This document shows positions 1 through 7,698 of a stretch of 64,000 nucleotides of DNA, one piece after another. Position numbers and translations under genes: made by a program. The notes under the pieces were generated by a model. It saw only the letters and a program-made list of their open reading frames with translations. It had not been told where the DNA came from and did not search any database. Every line of letters starts with the position of its first letter. Position 1 is the first letter of the stretch. Origin of the DNA: DASSQJ01 sp963773655 (GTDB lineage Bacteria > Actinomycetota > Actinomycetes > Actinomycetales > Dermatophilaceae); NCBI GenBank assembly GCA_963773655.1, contig CAVZBX010000003.1, positions 620,001 to 684,000 of the forward strand. The letters are read 5' to 3'.

Positions 1-707
1 TCGAGTGCCGCGACGAAGGTCTGCACGTCGGAGAGGAACTGGCCCCCGAGCACCCGCGAGAGGGTCGTCGCGGCGAGGTTCGCCCCGAAGGCGAAGACCC
101 GCATGTAGGCGCGGCTCCCTGCCTTGGCCGGGGCCATGAGGATGCGGATGAAGCGGCCGTCGAGGAAGGACCCGAGCCGCTTCGGGGCGTCGAGGAAGTC
201 GAGGGCGGAGCGGGACGGCGGGGTGTCGACGACGACGAGGTCCCAGGTGCCCTCGCGGTCCGCCTGTGCCCGCAGCTGGCCGAGCTTCTCCATCGCCATG
301 TACTCCTGGGTGCCGGCGAACGAGCTGGAGACGGCCTGGTAGAAGGGGTTCTCGAGGATCTGGGCCGCCTTGTCCGGGGCGGAGTGGGCGAGCACGACCT
401 CGTCGAAGGTCCGCTTCATGTCCAGCATCATCGCGTCGAGCGACCCGCCGGCGGACGTGTCGACGCCCGCCACCGGCCGCGGCGTGTTGTCGAGCTCGCT
501 GAGGCCGAGCGACTGGGCCAGGCGGCGGGCCGGGTCGATGGTGAGCACGACCACCTTCCGCCCGGCCTCCGCGGCTCGGATGCCGAGCGCCGCGGCCGTC
601 GTCGTCTTCCCGACTCCCCCGGAGCCGCAGCAGACGATGATGCCGGTGCCCGGGTCGGCGAGGAGGGCGTCGACGTCGACCGGGCCGGGTCCGCGCCGGG
701 TGGCCAT
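1..707 (-). CDS. ArsA-family anion-transporting ATPase (second of pair), 3' part cut by window edge
   Basis: The reading frame starts at an ATG at 707 and runs off the window at base 1, so about 235 N-terminal residues are visible. A deviant P-loop (GSGGVGKTT) lies at residues 28-36 and a DTPPS motif follows a run of hydrophobic residues, as in the ArsA/Get3 SIMIBI ATPases. The start codon overlaps the stop of the upstream ArsA-like gene by one base (TGATG), so the two are translationally coupled. The order matches the M. tuberculosis Rv3679-Rv3680 pair, which forms a complex in mycobacteria. No ArsB or other arsenite gene is nearby, so an arsenite role is unlikely; a role in envelope stress or membrane protein handling is an inference. 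Confidence 0.88.
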   Translation of the reverse strand, partial: MATRRGPGPVDVDALLADPGTGIIVCCGSGGVGKTTTAAALGIRAAEAGRKVVVLTIDPARRLAQSLGLSELDNTPRPVAGVDTSAGGSLDAMMLDMKRTFDEVVLAHSAPDKAAQILENPFYQAVSSSFAGTQEYMAMEKLGQLRAQADREGTWDLVVVDTPPSRSALDFLDAPKRLGSFLDGRFIRILMAPAKAGSRAYMRVFAFGANLAATTLSRVLGGQFLSDVQTFVAAL

Positions 708-1720
708 CAGCGCACCCCCTGCGCGACGAGCTCGCCCGCGAGCACCGCGACCCCGCCGTCCTCGACGCCGCCCGCGAGCGAGGGAAGGGTCAGCCGGGGG
801 AGACCGAGGGCGTCGACCTCGGCGGTGAGCTCCAGCTCGAGCGCCACGCGCTGGGCGTGGTCGGCGGCCTCCTCGAGCAGGCCCTCCACGGTCTTCGGTC
901 CGGCCCGCACCCCCACCGAGGCGAGGTCGGCACGGACCTGGTCGGCCACCGCGCCCGCGTCGGCGGCCACCTCGGCGAGCAGGGCCTCGTCGACGTGCGG
1001 CTCGCGCACCTGGTTGACGACGACGGCCCCGACGCCGAAGCCCTCGGTGGCGAGCTCGGTGACCGCGTCCGCCGTCTCCTGCACCGGCATCTCCTCGAGC
1101 AGCGTGACGACGTGGACGACGCTGCGGCGGTCGCGCAGCATCCGGGTGATCGACTCCGCCTGGCTGTGGATCGGTCCCATCCGCGCGAGATCGGCGACCT
1201 GGGCGTTGACGTTGAGGAAGCGCGCGATCCGTCCGGTGGGCGGCGCGTCGAGGACGACGGCGTCCCAGGCCAGCGCCCCCTGACCGCGCTTGTGGCCGGT
1301 GGTGCGCGTCACCGCCTCGTACACCTTGCCGATGAGCAGGACGTCGCGGACCCCGGGGGCGATGGTCGTCGCGAAGTCCACGACCCCCATCCGCTCCAGC
1401 GCACCACCCGCCCGGCCGAGCTTGTAGAAGGTCTGCAGGTACTCCAGGAGCGCGGCCTTGGCGTCGACCGAGAGCCCCCAGAGCTCGCCGCCGGAGGCGT
1501 CGGCCACGATCCGCACCTCGTCGTCGCCGAGCGGCGGCACGTCGAAGGTCTGGCTGATGCCCTGCCGGCCCTCGACCTCGGCGACGAGGACGCGCTTGCC
1601 CTGCCGGGCCAGGGCCAGGCCGAGCGCCGCCGCGACCGTCGTCTTGCCGACGCCTCCCTTGCCGGTGACGACGTGCAGGCGCACGCCACCCATGACGCGC
1701 GAGAGGGGAGCGGGTGACAC
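707..1720 (-). CDS. ArsA-family ATPase (first of pair)
   Basis: A 337-residue protein with the deviant Walker A motif GKGGVGKTT at residues 20-28 and a DAPPTG motif in the ATPase core, typical of the ArsA/Get3 family. I chose the GTG at 1720 because a TACGCT -10 box ends seven bases upstream, predicting a leaderless transcript; an internal ATG at 1693 in the same frame is the alternative start and would shorten the protein by nine residues. It is followed, with a one-base overlap, by the second ArsA-like gene. In mycobacteria the orthologous pair is next to WhiB4; that region lies outside this window. The protein is predicted to be cytosolic and to act as a heterodimer with its neighbour. Confidence 0.88.
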   Translation of the reverse strand: MSPAPLSRVMGGVRLHVVTGKGGVGKTTVAAALGLALARQGKRVLVAEVEGRQGISQTFDVPPLGDDEVRIVADASGGELWGLSVDAKAALLEYLQTFYKLGRAGGALERMGVVDFATTIAPGVRDVLLIGKVYEAVTRTTGHKRGQGALAWDAVVLDAPPTGRIARFLNVNAQVADLARMGPIHSQAESITRMLRDRRSVVHVVTLLEEMPVQETADAVTELATEGFGVGAVVVNQVREPHVDEALLAEVAADAGAVADQVRADLASVGVRAGPKTVEGLLEEAADHAQRVALELELTAEVDALGLPRLTLPSLAGGVEDGGVAVLAGELVAQGVR

Positions 1721-1727
1721 GTCGTCC

Positions 1728-1733
1728 AGCGTA
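1728..1733 (-). promoter_or_regulatory. -10 box for leaderless arsA-like gene
   Basis: TACGCT on the minus strand, seven bases upstream of the GTG at 1720. The spacing places the transcription start at or next to the start codon. Confidence 0.5.
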
Positions 1734-1808
1734 GACAGCCGGGTCCGCGTGGCCGCCCGGCACCCCGCACCTCCACGGGACCCGGCGTACGCCCGGCGGG
1801 TCCGCCCG

Positions 1809-2576
1809 TCAGTGCAGGGTGAGCTCCTCGACCTCCGCGAGCACGAGGAGGTAGGCGGGGTGGTCCGGGTCGACGAGGTCGAAGTGGTCCGCACCGCGCG
1901 CCACCGAGGTGTGGAGCGGTTCGTCACCCGATCGCGCGGCGGCGTACCGGTCGGCCACCGAGGCGGGGACGTCGTCGTCCCGCTCGCCGGTGACGACGAC
2001 GGCGGGGGTGGTGAGCCGCTGGCGTGCGGGGTCCGCCTCGGCCCAGGCGTCGGGCGCCTCCTCCGGTCGCCCCCCGAGGAGCGCCCGGGCGGCGTCGTCG
2101 CCGAGGTGCAGGCGGTCGGCCTCGAGCAGGTCGGCCACCGGCGCCAGGGCCACGACGCCGCGCAGCCACGGTGCGCGCTCCCGGCTCGCCGCCCAGAGGA
2201 CGAGGTGGCCCCCGGCGCTGTGCCCCACGGCGACGACCGAGTCGGGCAGGTCGGTGTCCTCGTGCACGGACCCGAGCCGGGCGAGCACGGCGGCCGCGGT
2301 GCCGGGCCAGCCGCCGCCCGGCATCCCCGTCCGGGGGTACTCGAGGTTGGCCACGTGGAAGCCGTCCCGGGTCAGCGCGTCGGCGAGCGGCGCCAGGTGG
2401 GCGCGGTCGTACCGCTGGCGCCAGAAGCCGCCGTGCACGAGGGCGACGGTGATGCCGCGGGCGCGGTGGGGCTCGGGTTCCCAGACGTCGTAGACGTCGG
2501 TGGCCTCCGGCCCGGTGACCTCGGTGCGATCGGGAGGGCGGACGTGGCGGGTGAGGATCTCGGGGTCGTCGCTCAT
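1809..2576 (-). CDS. Alpha/beta hydrolase, esterase/kynurenine formamidase-like
   Basis: A 255-residue alpha/beta hydrolase. The oxyanion-hole motif HGGFW is at residues 48-52, and the nucleophile elbow GHSAGGH lies near residue 120. The likely acid (TGERDD region) and histidine (GADHFD) follow near the C-terminus. HGG-[FYW]-W plus GHSAGG is the layout of BD-FAE and kynurenine-formamidase-like esterases. I start at the ATG at 2576 because a TACGGT -10 box sits seven bases upstream, giving a leaderless mRNA; the frame stays open further upstream without a better start. Transcription diverges from the DUF4177 gene. No other tryptophan-degradation genes are nearby, so the substrate is unknown. 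Confidence 0.8.
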   Translation of the reverse strand: MSDDPEILTRHVRPPDRTEVTGPEATDVYDVWEPEPHRARGITVALVHGGFWRQRYDRAHLAPLADALTRDGFHVANLEYPRTGMPGGGWPGTAAAVLARLGSVHEDTDLPDSVVAVGHSAGGHLVLWAASRERAPWLRGVVALAPVADLLEADRLHLGDDAARALLGGRPEEAPDAWAEADPARQRLTTPAVVVTGERDDDVPASVADRYAAARSGDEPLHTSVARGADHFDLVDPDHPAYLLVLAEVEELTLH

Positions 2577-2583
2577 CACGGCC

Positions 2584-2589
2584 ACCGTA
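2584..2589 (-). promoter_or_regulatory. -10 box for leaderless hydrolase gene
   Basis: Minus-strand TACGGT with a seven-base gap to the ATG at 2576. It lies about 30 bases from the divergent -10 box of the DUF4177 gene. Confidence 0.5.
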
Positions 2590-2618
2590 GCCCCCCGGTC
2601 GGGCCGGGGTGCCGGGGA

Positions 2619-2624
2619 TAGGGT
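2619..2624 (+). promoter_or_regulatory. -10 box for leaderless DUF4177 gene
   Basis: TAGGGT followed by seven bases and the ATG at 2632; no Shine-Dalgarno is present between them. Confidence 0.5.
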
Positions 2625-2631
2625 GGCGGGC

Positions 2632-2784
2632 ATGCAGACGTGGGAGTACGCGACCGTTCCGCTGATCGTGCACGCGACCAAGCAGATCCTCGACCAGTGG
2701 GGCGGGGACGGCTGGGAGCTGGTCCAGGTGCTCGCCATGCCCGACGGCAACCTCGTCGCCTACCTCAAGCGCCCGAAGGGCTGA
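2632..2784 (+). CDS. DUF4177 family small protein
   Basis: A 50-residue protein that starts WEYATVPL and contains GGDGWELVQVL, the core of the DUF4177 family (small alpha/beta proteins of unknown function). It corresponds in position to Rv3678A of M. tuberculosis, immediately before the RidA gene; the gap to RidA is three bases, so the two are probably one transcript. The start is set by the ATG that directly follows a TAGGGT -10 box, predicting a leaderless message. Confidence 0.9.
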   Translation: MQTWEYATVPLIVHATKQILDQWGGDGWELVQVLAMPDGNLVAYLKRPKG

Positions 2785-2787
2785 GCC

Positions 2788-3262
2788 GTGGGCGCCGTCG
2801 AGGACCGCATCACCGCGCTCGGCCTGACCCTGCCCGAGGTGGCCGTCCCGCTGGCCGCCTACGTGCCCGCCGTGCTCGACGGCTCCCGGGTCTACGTGTC
2901 GGGCCAGGTGCCGATGGTCGACGGCAGGCTCGTCGCGACCGGCCACGTCGGCGAGCTCGTCGGGCTGGTCGCGCCCGACCGGGCCAAGGAGCTGGCCGCG
3001 GTGTGCGCGCTCAACGCCCTCGCCGCCATCAAGTCCGTCGTCGGCGAGCCTCGACCGCGTCGAGAGGATCGTCAAGGTCACCGGCTTCGTGGCCTCCGAC
3101 CCGTCGTTCACCGGCCAGCCGGGCGTCGTCAACGGTGCGAGCGAGCTGTTCGGTGAGGTGTTCGGCGACGCGGGGGTCCACGCCCGCTCCGCCGTGGGCG
3201 TGGCCTCGTTGCCGCTCGGTGCCCCGGTCGAGGTCGAGGTGGTCGCCCACGTCCGGGACTGA
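2788..3262 (+). pseudogene. RidA family protein, single-base frameshift
   Basis: The GTG at 2788 opens a RidA/YjgF-type protein that reads normally (VSGQVPMVDGR, then the LNALAAIK helix) until about base 3043. The downstream half (LDRVERIVKVTGF through EVEVVAHVRD, stop at 3260-3262) continues in the +1 frame. Removing one base between 3043 and 3050 restores a full protein of about 157 residues, the normal length of the actinobacterial Rv3678c-like RidA. RidA proteins deaminate reactive enamine/imine intermediates of PLP enzymes. The intact codon bias on both sides and the single indel suggest either a very recent mutation or a consensus error. The frameshift lies beside a CCTCGAC string, as in two other broken genes in this window. 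Confidence 0.8.
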
Positions 3263-3992
3263 GTCCTACCGCGCCCCGGGCGGTCGGGCCGGGCACGTCG
3301 TCGAGCGCCCGGTCCGGGACGCCGACCTGCTGGCCCGCGCCGAGGAGTGGCTGGGCCTCACCGACCCGCCCGTCGCCCCGCCCCGCCCCGCGGCCACGGT
3401 GATGCTCGTGCGCGACGGCGCCGCCGGGCCCGAGGTCTACGTCCAGCGGCGGGTCGCGACGATGGCGTTCGCGCCCTCCCGCGTCGTCTTCCCCGGTGGC
3501 GGCGTGGACCCGGCCGACCACGCCCTCGACCCCTCGACGCCGGGAGTGGCCGAGCTCGGGGAGGCGATGGGCGTGTCCGCCCCGGTGGCGGCGCCGTACG
3601 TCGCGGCCGCCGTCCGGGAGGTCGAGGAGGAGTGCGGGGTGCGCCTGGGGGTCGCCGACCTGCGGGGGCGGGGCCACTGGGTCACGCCCGCCTTCGAGCC
3701 ACGCCGCTACGACACCTGGATCCTCGCCGCAGGGATGCCCGAGGGGCAGCGGGCGCGCGGCACCACGAGCGAGTCCGACCACAGCCACTGGGCGCGGCCG
3801 GACGAGCTGCTCCACCGCTTCGCGGAGCGCGAGGTGATGATGCTGCCCCCGCAGGTCTGGGCGCTGGAGGCGCTCGAGGCGTTCGACAGTGCGGCGGCGT
3901 TCCTCGAGGACCGGCCCCGGGTGGCCCGGGTGGTGCCCGAGCTGCTGCGCGCCGACGACGGCACCGTGATGCTGCGCACGGTCCTGCCCTGA
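3219..3992 (+). CDS. NUDIX hydrolase (start uncertain)
   Basis: The frame encodes a NUDIX domain with FPGGGVDPAD, a long insert, and REVEEECGVRLG, matching the GX5EX7REUXEEXGU box. The C-terminal helices carry a PRYDTWI-like segment (RRYDTWILAA) seen in the actinobacterial Rv3677c/SCO3574-neighbourhood proteins. Substrate cannot be told from the sequence. The start is unclear. No ATG occurs before the domain, and the only canonical in-frame codon is the GTG at 3219, inside the end of the RidA gene. A rare CTG or a further sequence error near 3264 is possible. The gene lies between RidA and the MBL-fold gene and probably shares the RidA transcript. Confidence 0.72.
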   Translation: MPRSRSRWSPTSGTESYRAPGGRAGHVVERPVRDADLLARAEEWLGLTDPPVAPPRPAATVMLVRDGAAGPEVYVQRRVATMAFAPSRVVFPGGGVDPADHALDPSTPGVAELGEAMGVSAPVAAPYVAAAVREVEEECGVRLGVADLRGRGHWVTPAFEPRRYDTWILAAGMPEGQRARGTTSESDHSHWARPDELLHRFAEREVMMLPPQVWALEALEAFDSAAAFLEDRPRVARVVPELLRADDGTVMLRTVLP

Positions 3993-4036
3993 GACGGCCG
4001 TCGAGGCGACTCGCGAGCGAGTGCCCCGCCGTACCG

Positions 4037-4167
4037 GCTCAGCGCGGTGTCGTGCGGCTCAGCGCGTGCTGCACCGTGCGCTGAGCACCCCGAGGGTGCG
4101 CTGAGCGGGCGGCCGGGCGGCACCGTGCGCTGAGCACCCCCGAGGGTGCGCTGAGCGGCCGGCCGGG
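4037..4167 (+). repeat. Cluster of six 9-bp elements in both orientations
   Basis: GCTCAGCGC occurs at 4037-4045 and 4057-4065, and its complement GCGCTGAGC at 4078-4086, 4098-4106, 4127-4135 and 4148-4156. Within each pair the copies are 20-21 bases apart, two helical turns. The last four belong to a roughly 48-base tandem duplication (from 4072 and from 4121). The block lies between the NUDIX and MBL genes, just upstream of the MBL promoter at 4207. Confidence 0.75.
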
Positions 4168-4206
4168 TCCGCGGTGCGCACCCCGGCCGTCTCGGGGGAC
4201 GGGACC

Positions 4207-4212
4207 TAGGCT
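4207..4212 (+). promoter_or_regulatory. -10 box for leaderless MBL-fold gene
   Basis: TAGGCT followed by six bases and the ATG at 4219; no ribosome binding site between. Confidence 0.55.
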
Positions 4213-4218
4213 GGCAGG

Positions 4219-5040
4219 ATGAGCGCGTCGCCTCCGCCGTCGGTGACCGAGCCCTGGGCCGGGGGAGTGGTGACGGAGCGGGCGCACTGCGTCCTCGCCC
4301 CCAACCCCGGGCCGATGACGCTCGACGGCACGAACACCTGGGTGCTCCTGGAGCCGGGGTCCACCGAGGCCGTCGTCGTCGACCCCGGTCCGCTCGAGCA
4401 GGACCACCTCGCCGCCGTGGTCGACCACGCGGCCGCCCGCGGGGCCCGGGTGGCGCTCGTCCTGCTCACCCATCGCCACCACGACCACGCCGATGGTGCG
4501 CCGCGCCTCGCGGAGCTCACCGGCGCCCCCGTGCGGGCGGTCGGCCGCGGCCACGACGACCTCCGCGACGGCGAGGTCGTCCGGACCGCCGGACTCGAGC
4601 TGCGGGTCGTCGCGACCCCGGGGCACACCGCCGACTCCATCTCGTTCGCGCTACCCGCCGACCATGCCCTGCTCACCGGCGACACCGTCCTGGGGCGCGG
4701 AACCACGGTGGTCGCCCACCCCGACGGCGAGCTCGACGCCTACCTCGGCTCGCTCGCGCGCCTGGAGCGCCTCACCGGGAGCGGCGGCGTGACGTCCATC
4801 CTCCCCGGCCACGGGCCCACCGTCCCGGACGCCGCGGCCATGGTGGCCTTCTACCGGGTGCACCGCGCCGAACGCCTGGCGCAGGTGCGGCAGGCGCTGG
4901 CCGACGGTGCGGACGCGGAGGAGGACCCGGTCGAGGGCGTGCTGCGCCGCGTCTACGCGGAGGTGCCGCGCGAGGTCTGGCCCGCCGCCCGGCTGTCGAT
5001 CCGGGCCCAGCTGGACCACCTCGGGGTGGCGTGGCGCTGA
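4219..5040 (+). CDS. MBL-fold metallohydrolase
   Basis: A 273-residue metallo-beta-lactamase-fold hydrolase. The metal-binding THRHHDH motif is at residues 84-90. It is followed by a GHTADS histidine, a LTGDTVLG aspartate and a GHGP histidine, in the order of the LACTB2/glyoxalase-II-like branch. The C-terminal 60 residues form a helical winged tail as in LACTB2-like endoribonucleases. It corresponds to Rv3677c, next to crp. The ATG lies six bases after a TAGGCT box, so the message is predicted to be leaderless. The substrate is not known; an RNA or thioester substrate is possible. Confidence 0.85.
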   Translation: MSASPPPSVTEPWAGGVVTERAHCVLAPNPGPMTLDGTNTWVLLEPGSTEAVVVDPGPLEQDHLAAVVDHAAARGARVALVLLTHRHHDHADGAPRLAELTGAPVRAVGRGHDDLRDGEVVRTAGLELRVVATPGHTADSISFALPADHALLTGDTVLGRGTTVVAHPDGELDAYLGSLARLERLTGSGGVTSILPGHGPTVPDAAAMVAFYRVHRAERLAQVRQALADGADAEEDPVEGVLRRVYAEVPREVWPAARLSIRAQLDHLGVAWR

Positions 5041-5076
5041 GCGGTCGCCGCGGCCGCCGAGCGCAGCCGTCCGGGA

Positions 5077-5754
5077 TCAGCGGGCGCGGCGGCGCAGCCG
5101 GTCGATGTCGATGAGGAGCACGGCGCGGGCCTCCAGGCGCAGCCAGCCACGTGAGGCGAAGTCGGCGAGCGCCTTGTTCACGGTCTCGCGCGAGGCGCCG
5201 ACGAGCTGCGCGAGCTCCTCCTGGGTGAGGTCGTGGGCGACGAGGACGCCGTCCTCGACCGGGCGTCCGAAACGTGCGGCGAGGTCGAGCAGCGCCTTGG
5301 CCACCCGACCCGGCACGTCGGTGAAGACCAGGTCGGCCAGCACGTCGTTGGTGCGACGCAACCGCCGGGCCAGCGCCGCGAGCAGCGTGGCGGCCACGCC
5401 GGGGCGCTGGTGGAGGAAGTCCTTGAGCTGCTCGTTGCCCATGGACAGCAGCTGGGTCTCGGCGACCGCGGTGGCGGTGGCGGTGCGGGGGCCGGGGTCG
5501 AAGAGGGAGAGCTCGCCGAACATCTCCCCCGGGCCGAGGATCGCGAGCAGGTTCTCGCGTCCGTCGCTGCTCGTGCGCCCCAGCTTGATCTTGCCCTCGC
5601 CGATGACGTACAGCCGGTCCCCCTGGTCGCCCTCGTGGAAGAGCACGTCGCCACGTTCGAGCCGCTGTGCGCTCATCGTGCCGATGAGGCTCTCGGCCGC
5701 CTGCTCGTCGAGCCCCCCGAACAGCGGGGCCTTCCGCACCACGTCGTGATCCAC
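5077..5754 (-). CDS. crp: Crp/Fnr-family transcriptional regulator (GlxR/CRP-like)
   Basis: A 225-residue cAMP-receptor-type regulator. The N-terminal cyclic-nucleotide domain contains GEMFGELSLFDPGPR followed by TATATA, matching the phosphate-binding cassette of GlxR and M. tuberculosis Crp. The long C-helix leads to a winged helix with recognition segment GASRETVNKAL near residue 185. It is the ortholog of Rv3676 by position and sequence, a global regulator of carbon metabolism. The start is a GTG at 5754, seven bases after a CACACT box. It is divergent from nth and convergent with the MBL gene, leaving only 36 bases between their ends. Several genes here (acs, symporters, tdh) are plausible targets; I did not map sites for it. 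Confidence 0.92.
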   Translation of the reverse strand: MDHDVVRKAPLFGGLDEQAAESLIGTMSAQRLERGDVLFHEGDQGDRLYVIGEGKIKLGRTSSDGRENLLAILGPGEMFGELSLFDPGPRTATATAVAETQLLSMGNEQLKDFLHQRPGVAATLLAALARRLRRTNDVLADLVFTDVPGRVAKALLDLAARFGRPVEDGVLVAHDLTQEELAQLVGASRETVNKALADFASRGWLRLEARAVLLIDIDRLRRRAR

Positions 5755-5813
5755 GACGCACAGTGTGCCAGAGCGCGGCCGCCCGACCGGCCCCGGCCGT
5801 CCGCCGGTCCCCG

Positions 5814-5819
5814 TAGTGT
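5814..5819 (+). promoter_or_regulatory. -10 box for leaderless nth
   Basis: TAGTGT followed by seven bases and the GTG at 5827. Confidence 0.45.
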
Positions 5820-5826
5820 TCGGTCC

Positions 5827-6630
5827 GTGCCCGTGTCACCCTCCTCCGCCGTGCGTCGGGCGGCTCGTGGGGAGGAGACCCCGCTGGCCCGCACCCGGCG
5901 CGCCCGACGCATCCACCAGGCCCTGGTCGAGCGCTACCCCTACGCCCACTGCGAGCTCGACTTCGAGACCCCGCTGCAGCTGCTCGTCGCCACGGTGCTC
6001 TCCGCCCAGACCACCGACGTCATGGTCAACAGCGTCACCCCCACGCTCTTCTCGCGCTGGCCCGACGCCGAGGCGCTCGCCTCCGCCGACCGCGCCGAGA
6101 TGGAGGAGGTGCTGCGTCCCACCGGGTTCTTCCGGGCCAAGACCAACTCGGTGATCACCCTCGCGCAGGCCGTCGTCGAGCGGTTCGGGGGAGAGGTGCC
6201 GGGGCGGATGGAGGACCTGGTCACCCTGCCCGGCGTGGGACGCAAGACGGCCAACGTCGTCCTGGGCAACGCGTTCGACGTGCCGGGGCTGACGGTCGAC
6301 ACCCACTTCGGCCGCCTCGTGCGGCGGTGGGCGTGGACGAGCGAGACCGATCCCGTCAAGGTGGAGGCCGACGTCGCGGCGCTCATCCCGAAGCGCAACT
6401 GGACGATGCTCAGCCACGTGGTGATCTTCCACGGTCGGCGCACCTGCTTCGCCCGGCGGCCGGCCTGTGGTGCCTGCCCGGTCACGCGCTGGTGCCCGTC
6501 CTACGGCGAGGGCGAGACCGACCCCGAGAAGGCGCGGGCCCTGCTCAAGTTCGAGCTGGCCCCCGGTGCGGCGCCGCCCGTGCCGCCTCCCGGCCCCCTC
6601 CCCGACGAGGTCACGACCGACCGGGGCTGA
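5827..6630 (+). CDS. nth: Endonuclease III (DNA glycosylase/AP lyase)
   Basis: A 267-residue base-excision repair enzyme that removes oxidised pyrimidines and cleaves AP sites. The helix-hairpin-helix LPGVGRKTA carries the catalytic lysine, and VDTHF carries the catalytic aspartate 18 residues later. The C-terminal [4Fe-4S] ligands follow C-x6-C-x2-C-x5-C (CFARRPAC, then GAC, then PVTRWC). The proline-rich last 30 residues are an extension. GTG at 5827 is chosen because of the -10 box just upstream; another in-frame GTG lies at 5833. The 3' end overlaps the convergent dienelactone hydrolase gene by 20 bases. Confidence 0.95.
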   Translation: MPVSPSSAVRRAARGEETPLARTRRARRIHQALVERYPYAHCELDFETPLQLLVATVLSAQTTDVMVNSVTPTLFSRWPDAEALASADRAEMEEVLRPTGFFRAKTNSVITLAQAVVERFGGEVPGRMEDLVTLPGVGRKTANVVLGNAFDVPGLTVDTHFGRLVRRWAWTSETDPVKVEADVAALIPKRNWTMLSHVVIFHGRRTCFARRPACGACPVTRWCPSYGEGETDPEKARALLKFELAPGAAPPVPPPGPLPDEVTTDRG

Positions 6631-7351
6631 GCCGGTCCTGGAGGAAGGCCGTCAGCCGGTCCAGGGCCTCCGGGTGCCGGTCCCCCGTCAGGGTCGCGTG
6701 CCCCCGACCCCGCAGCTCGACCGCGATGAACGCGTCCCCGAGCCGCGCGCGGAGGGTCTCGAAGCGGGTGCCGGTCGACGTGTCGCCGCGGTACCGGAGC
6801 CCGAGCACGGGGCACCCACCGACGGCGCGCGCCACGACCTGCTCGAGGTCGGCGGGGTCGAGCCCGAGGTCGCCGGCACGGCGACGGTCCACGGGCACCG
6901 GCACCGCCGGCTGGGCGAGCACCGGGGCGACCACCGACGGGTCGGCCATCGCGGCGAGCGCGAAGCCACCGGTCAGGCACATCCCGAGCACGCCCACCCC
7001 CGGCCCGCCGCAGGCGGCGTGCACGGTGCGGGACAGGTCACGCAGCCACGCGGCCCAGGGCGTCGTCGAGCCGGCGGTGAACAGCGCGACGTCCCGCGAC
7101 ACGCAGAGGCGCGAGAGCACGAGCGCGGCCTCCCCGGGCCTGGGCCGCCGGCCGGCGGGTCCGAACAGGTGCGGCAGGACGACCGTGAACCCGGAGCGGA
7201 CCAGGTGCTCGCCGACGTCGACCACCTGCGGGGTCAGGCCGGGGCTGTCGTGGAGGACCACGACGCCCGGTCCGTCACCCTTCCGGTAGGTGGTGACACT
7301 ACGGCCGTCGGCACGGTGCTCCACCTCGGCCCACGTGTCCAGCACACCCAC
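6611..7351 (-). CDS. Dienelactone hydrolase family protein
   Basis: A 246-residue alpha/beta hydrolase. GMCLTGG contains the nucleophilic cysteine expected for dienelactone hydrolases rather than the usual serine, and a GHATLTGDRH histidine lies near the C-terminus. The GTG start at 7351 follows a TAGGGT box by seven bases, so a leaderless message is predicted. The gene is convergent with nth (20-base overlap) and divergent from the DUF2905 gene. The substrate is unknown; no aromatic ring-cleavage operon is present here. Confidence 0.82.
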   Translation of the reverse strand: MGVLDTWAEVEHRADGRSVTTYRKGDGPGVVVLHDSPGLTPQVVDVGEHLVRSGFTVVLPHLFGPAGRRPRPGEAALVLSRLCVSRDVALFTAGSTTPWAAWLRDLSRTVHAACGGPGVGVLGMCLTGGFALAAMADPSVVAPVLAQPAVPVPVDRRRAGDLGLDPADLEQVVARAVGGCPVLGLRYRGDTSTGTRFETLRARLGDAFIAVELRGRGHATLTGDRHPEALDRLTAFLQDRLSPGRS

Positions 7352-7358
7352 CCGACCG

Positions 7359-7364
7359 ACCCTA
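7359..7364 (-). promoter_or_regulatory. -10 box for leaderless dienelactone hydrolase gene
   Basis: Minus-strand TAGGGT, seven bases upstream of the GTG at 7351. A divergent plus-strand TACGGT lies at 7377-7382 and could serve the DUF2905 gene. Confidence 0.5.
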
Positions 7365-7425
7365 GTGCGCGCTGGCTACGGTGTCGGTGTCCGGCCGCAC
7401 CAGGGACACGGTGGGAGGAGCGGGG

Positions 7426-7638
7426 ATGGGGCGTGACCTCGGACCACTGCTCGTGGGGCTCGGCGTGCTCCTCGTCGTCGTGGGCGGGCTGGCCTGGGTG
7501 GGGGCGTTGTCGTGGTTCGGGCACCTGCCCGGGGACGTGCGCATCGACCGCCCGGGTCTGCGGGTGTTCGTGCCGGTCACCTCGATGCTCGTCGTCTCCG
7601 TGGTCCTCTCGCTCCTGTTCTGGCTGCTGCGCCGCTGA
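7426..7638 (+). CDS. DUF2905 family small membrane protein
   Basis: A 70-residue protein with two transmembrane segments: LLVGLGVLLVVVGGLAW and, after a loop carrying LPGDVRIDR, LVVSVVLSLLFWLL. The loop motif LPGDIxI is the signature of DUF2905. The start is the ATG at 7426, preceded at 7414-7420 by a strong GGAGGAG. The same frame is open upstream to a GTG at 7381. Function unknown. Confidence 0.85.
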   Translation: MGRDLGPLLVGLGVLLVVVGGLAWVGALSWFGHLPGDVRIDRPGLRVFVPVTSMLVVSVVLSLLFWLLRR

Positions 7639-7685
7639 GCGGCACCGGGGGGCGACGCGCGGCCCGGCTCGTCAGCGCCGTTGCC

Positions 7686-7691
7686 TACCAT
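7686..7691 (+). promoter_or_regulatory. -10 box for leaderless leader ORF
   Basis: TACCAT followed by seven bases and the ATG at 7699, which opens the leader ORF rather than the NUDIX gene. Confidence 0.45.
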
Positions 7692-7698
7692 TACCCGC

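Noticed and set aside
707..1720. Arsenite efflux pump ATPase
   Set aside because: No ArsB, ArsR or ArsC gene is nearby, and the gene order is that of the non-arsenic Rv3679-Rv3680 pair.
5233..5826. Open upstream extension of nth antisense to crp
   Set aside because: It overlaps crp completely and reads histidine/glutamate-rich low complexity; the real start is a GTG near 5827.
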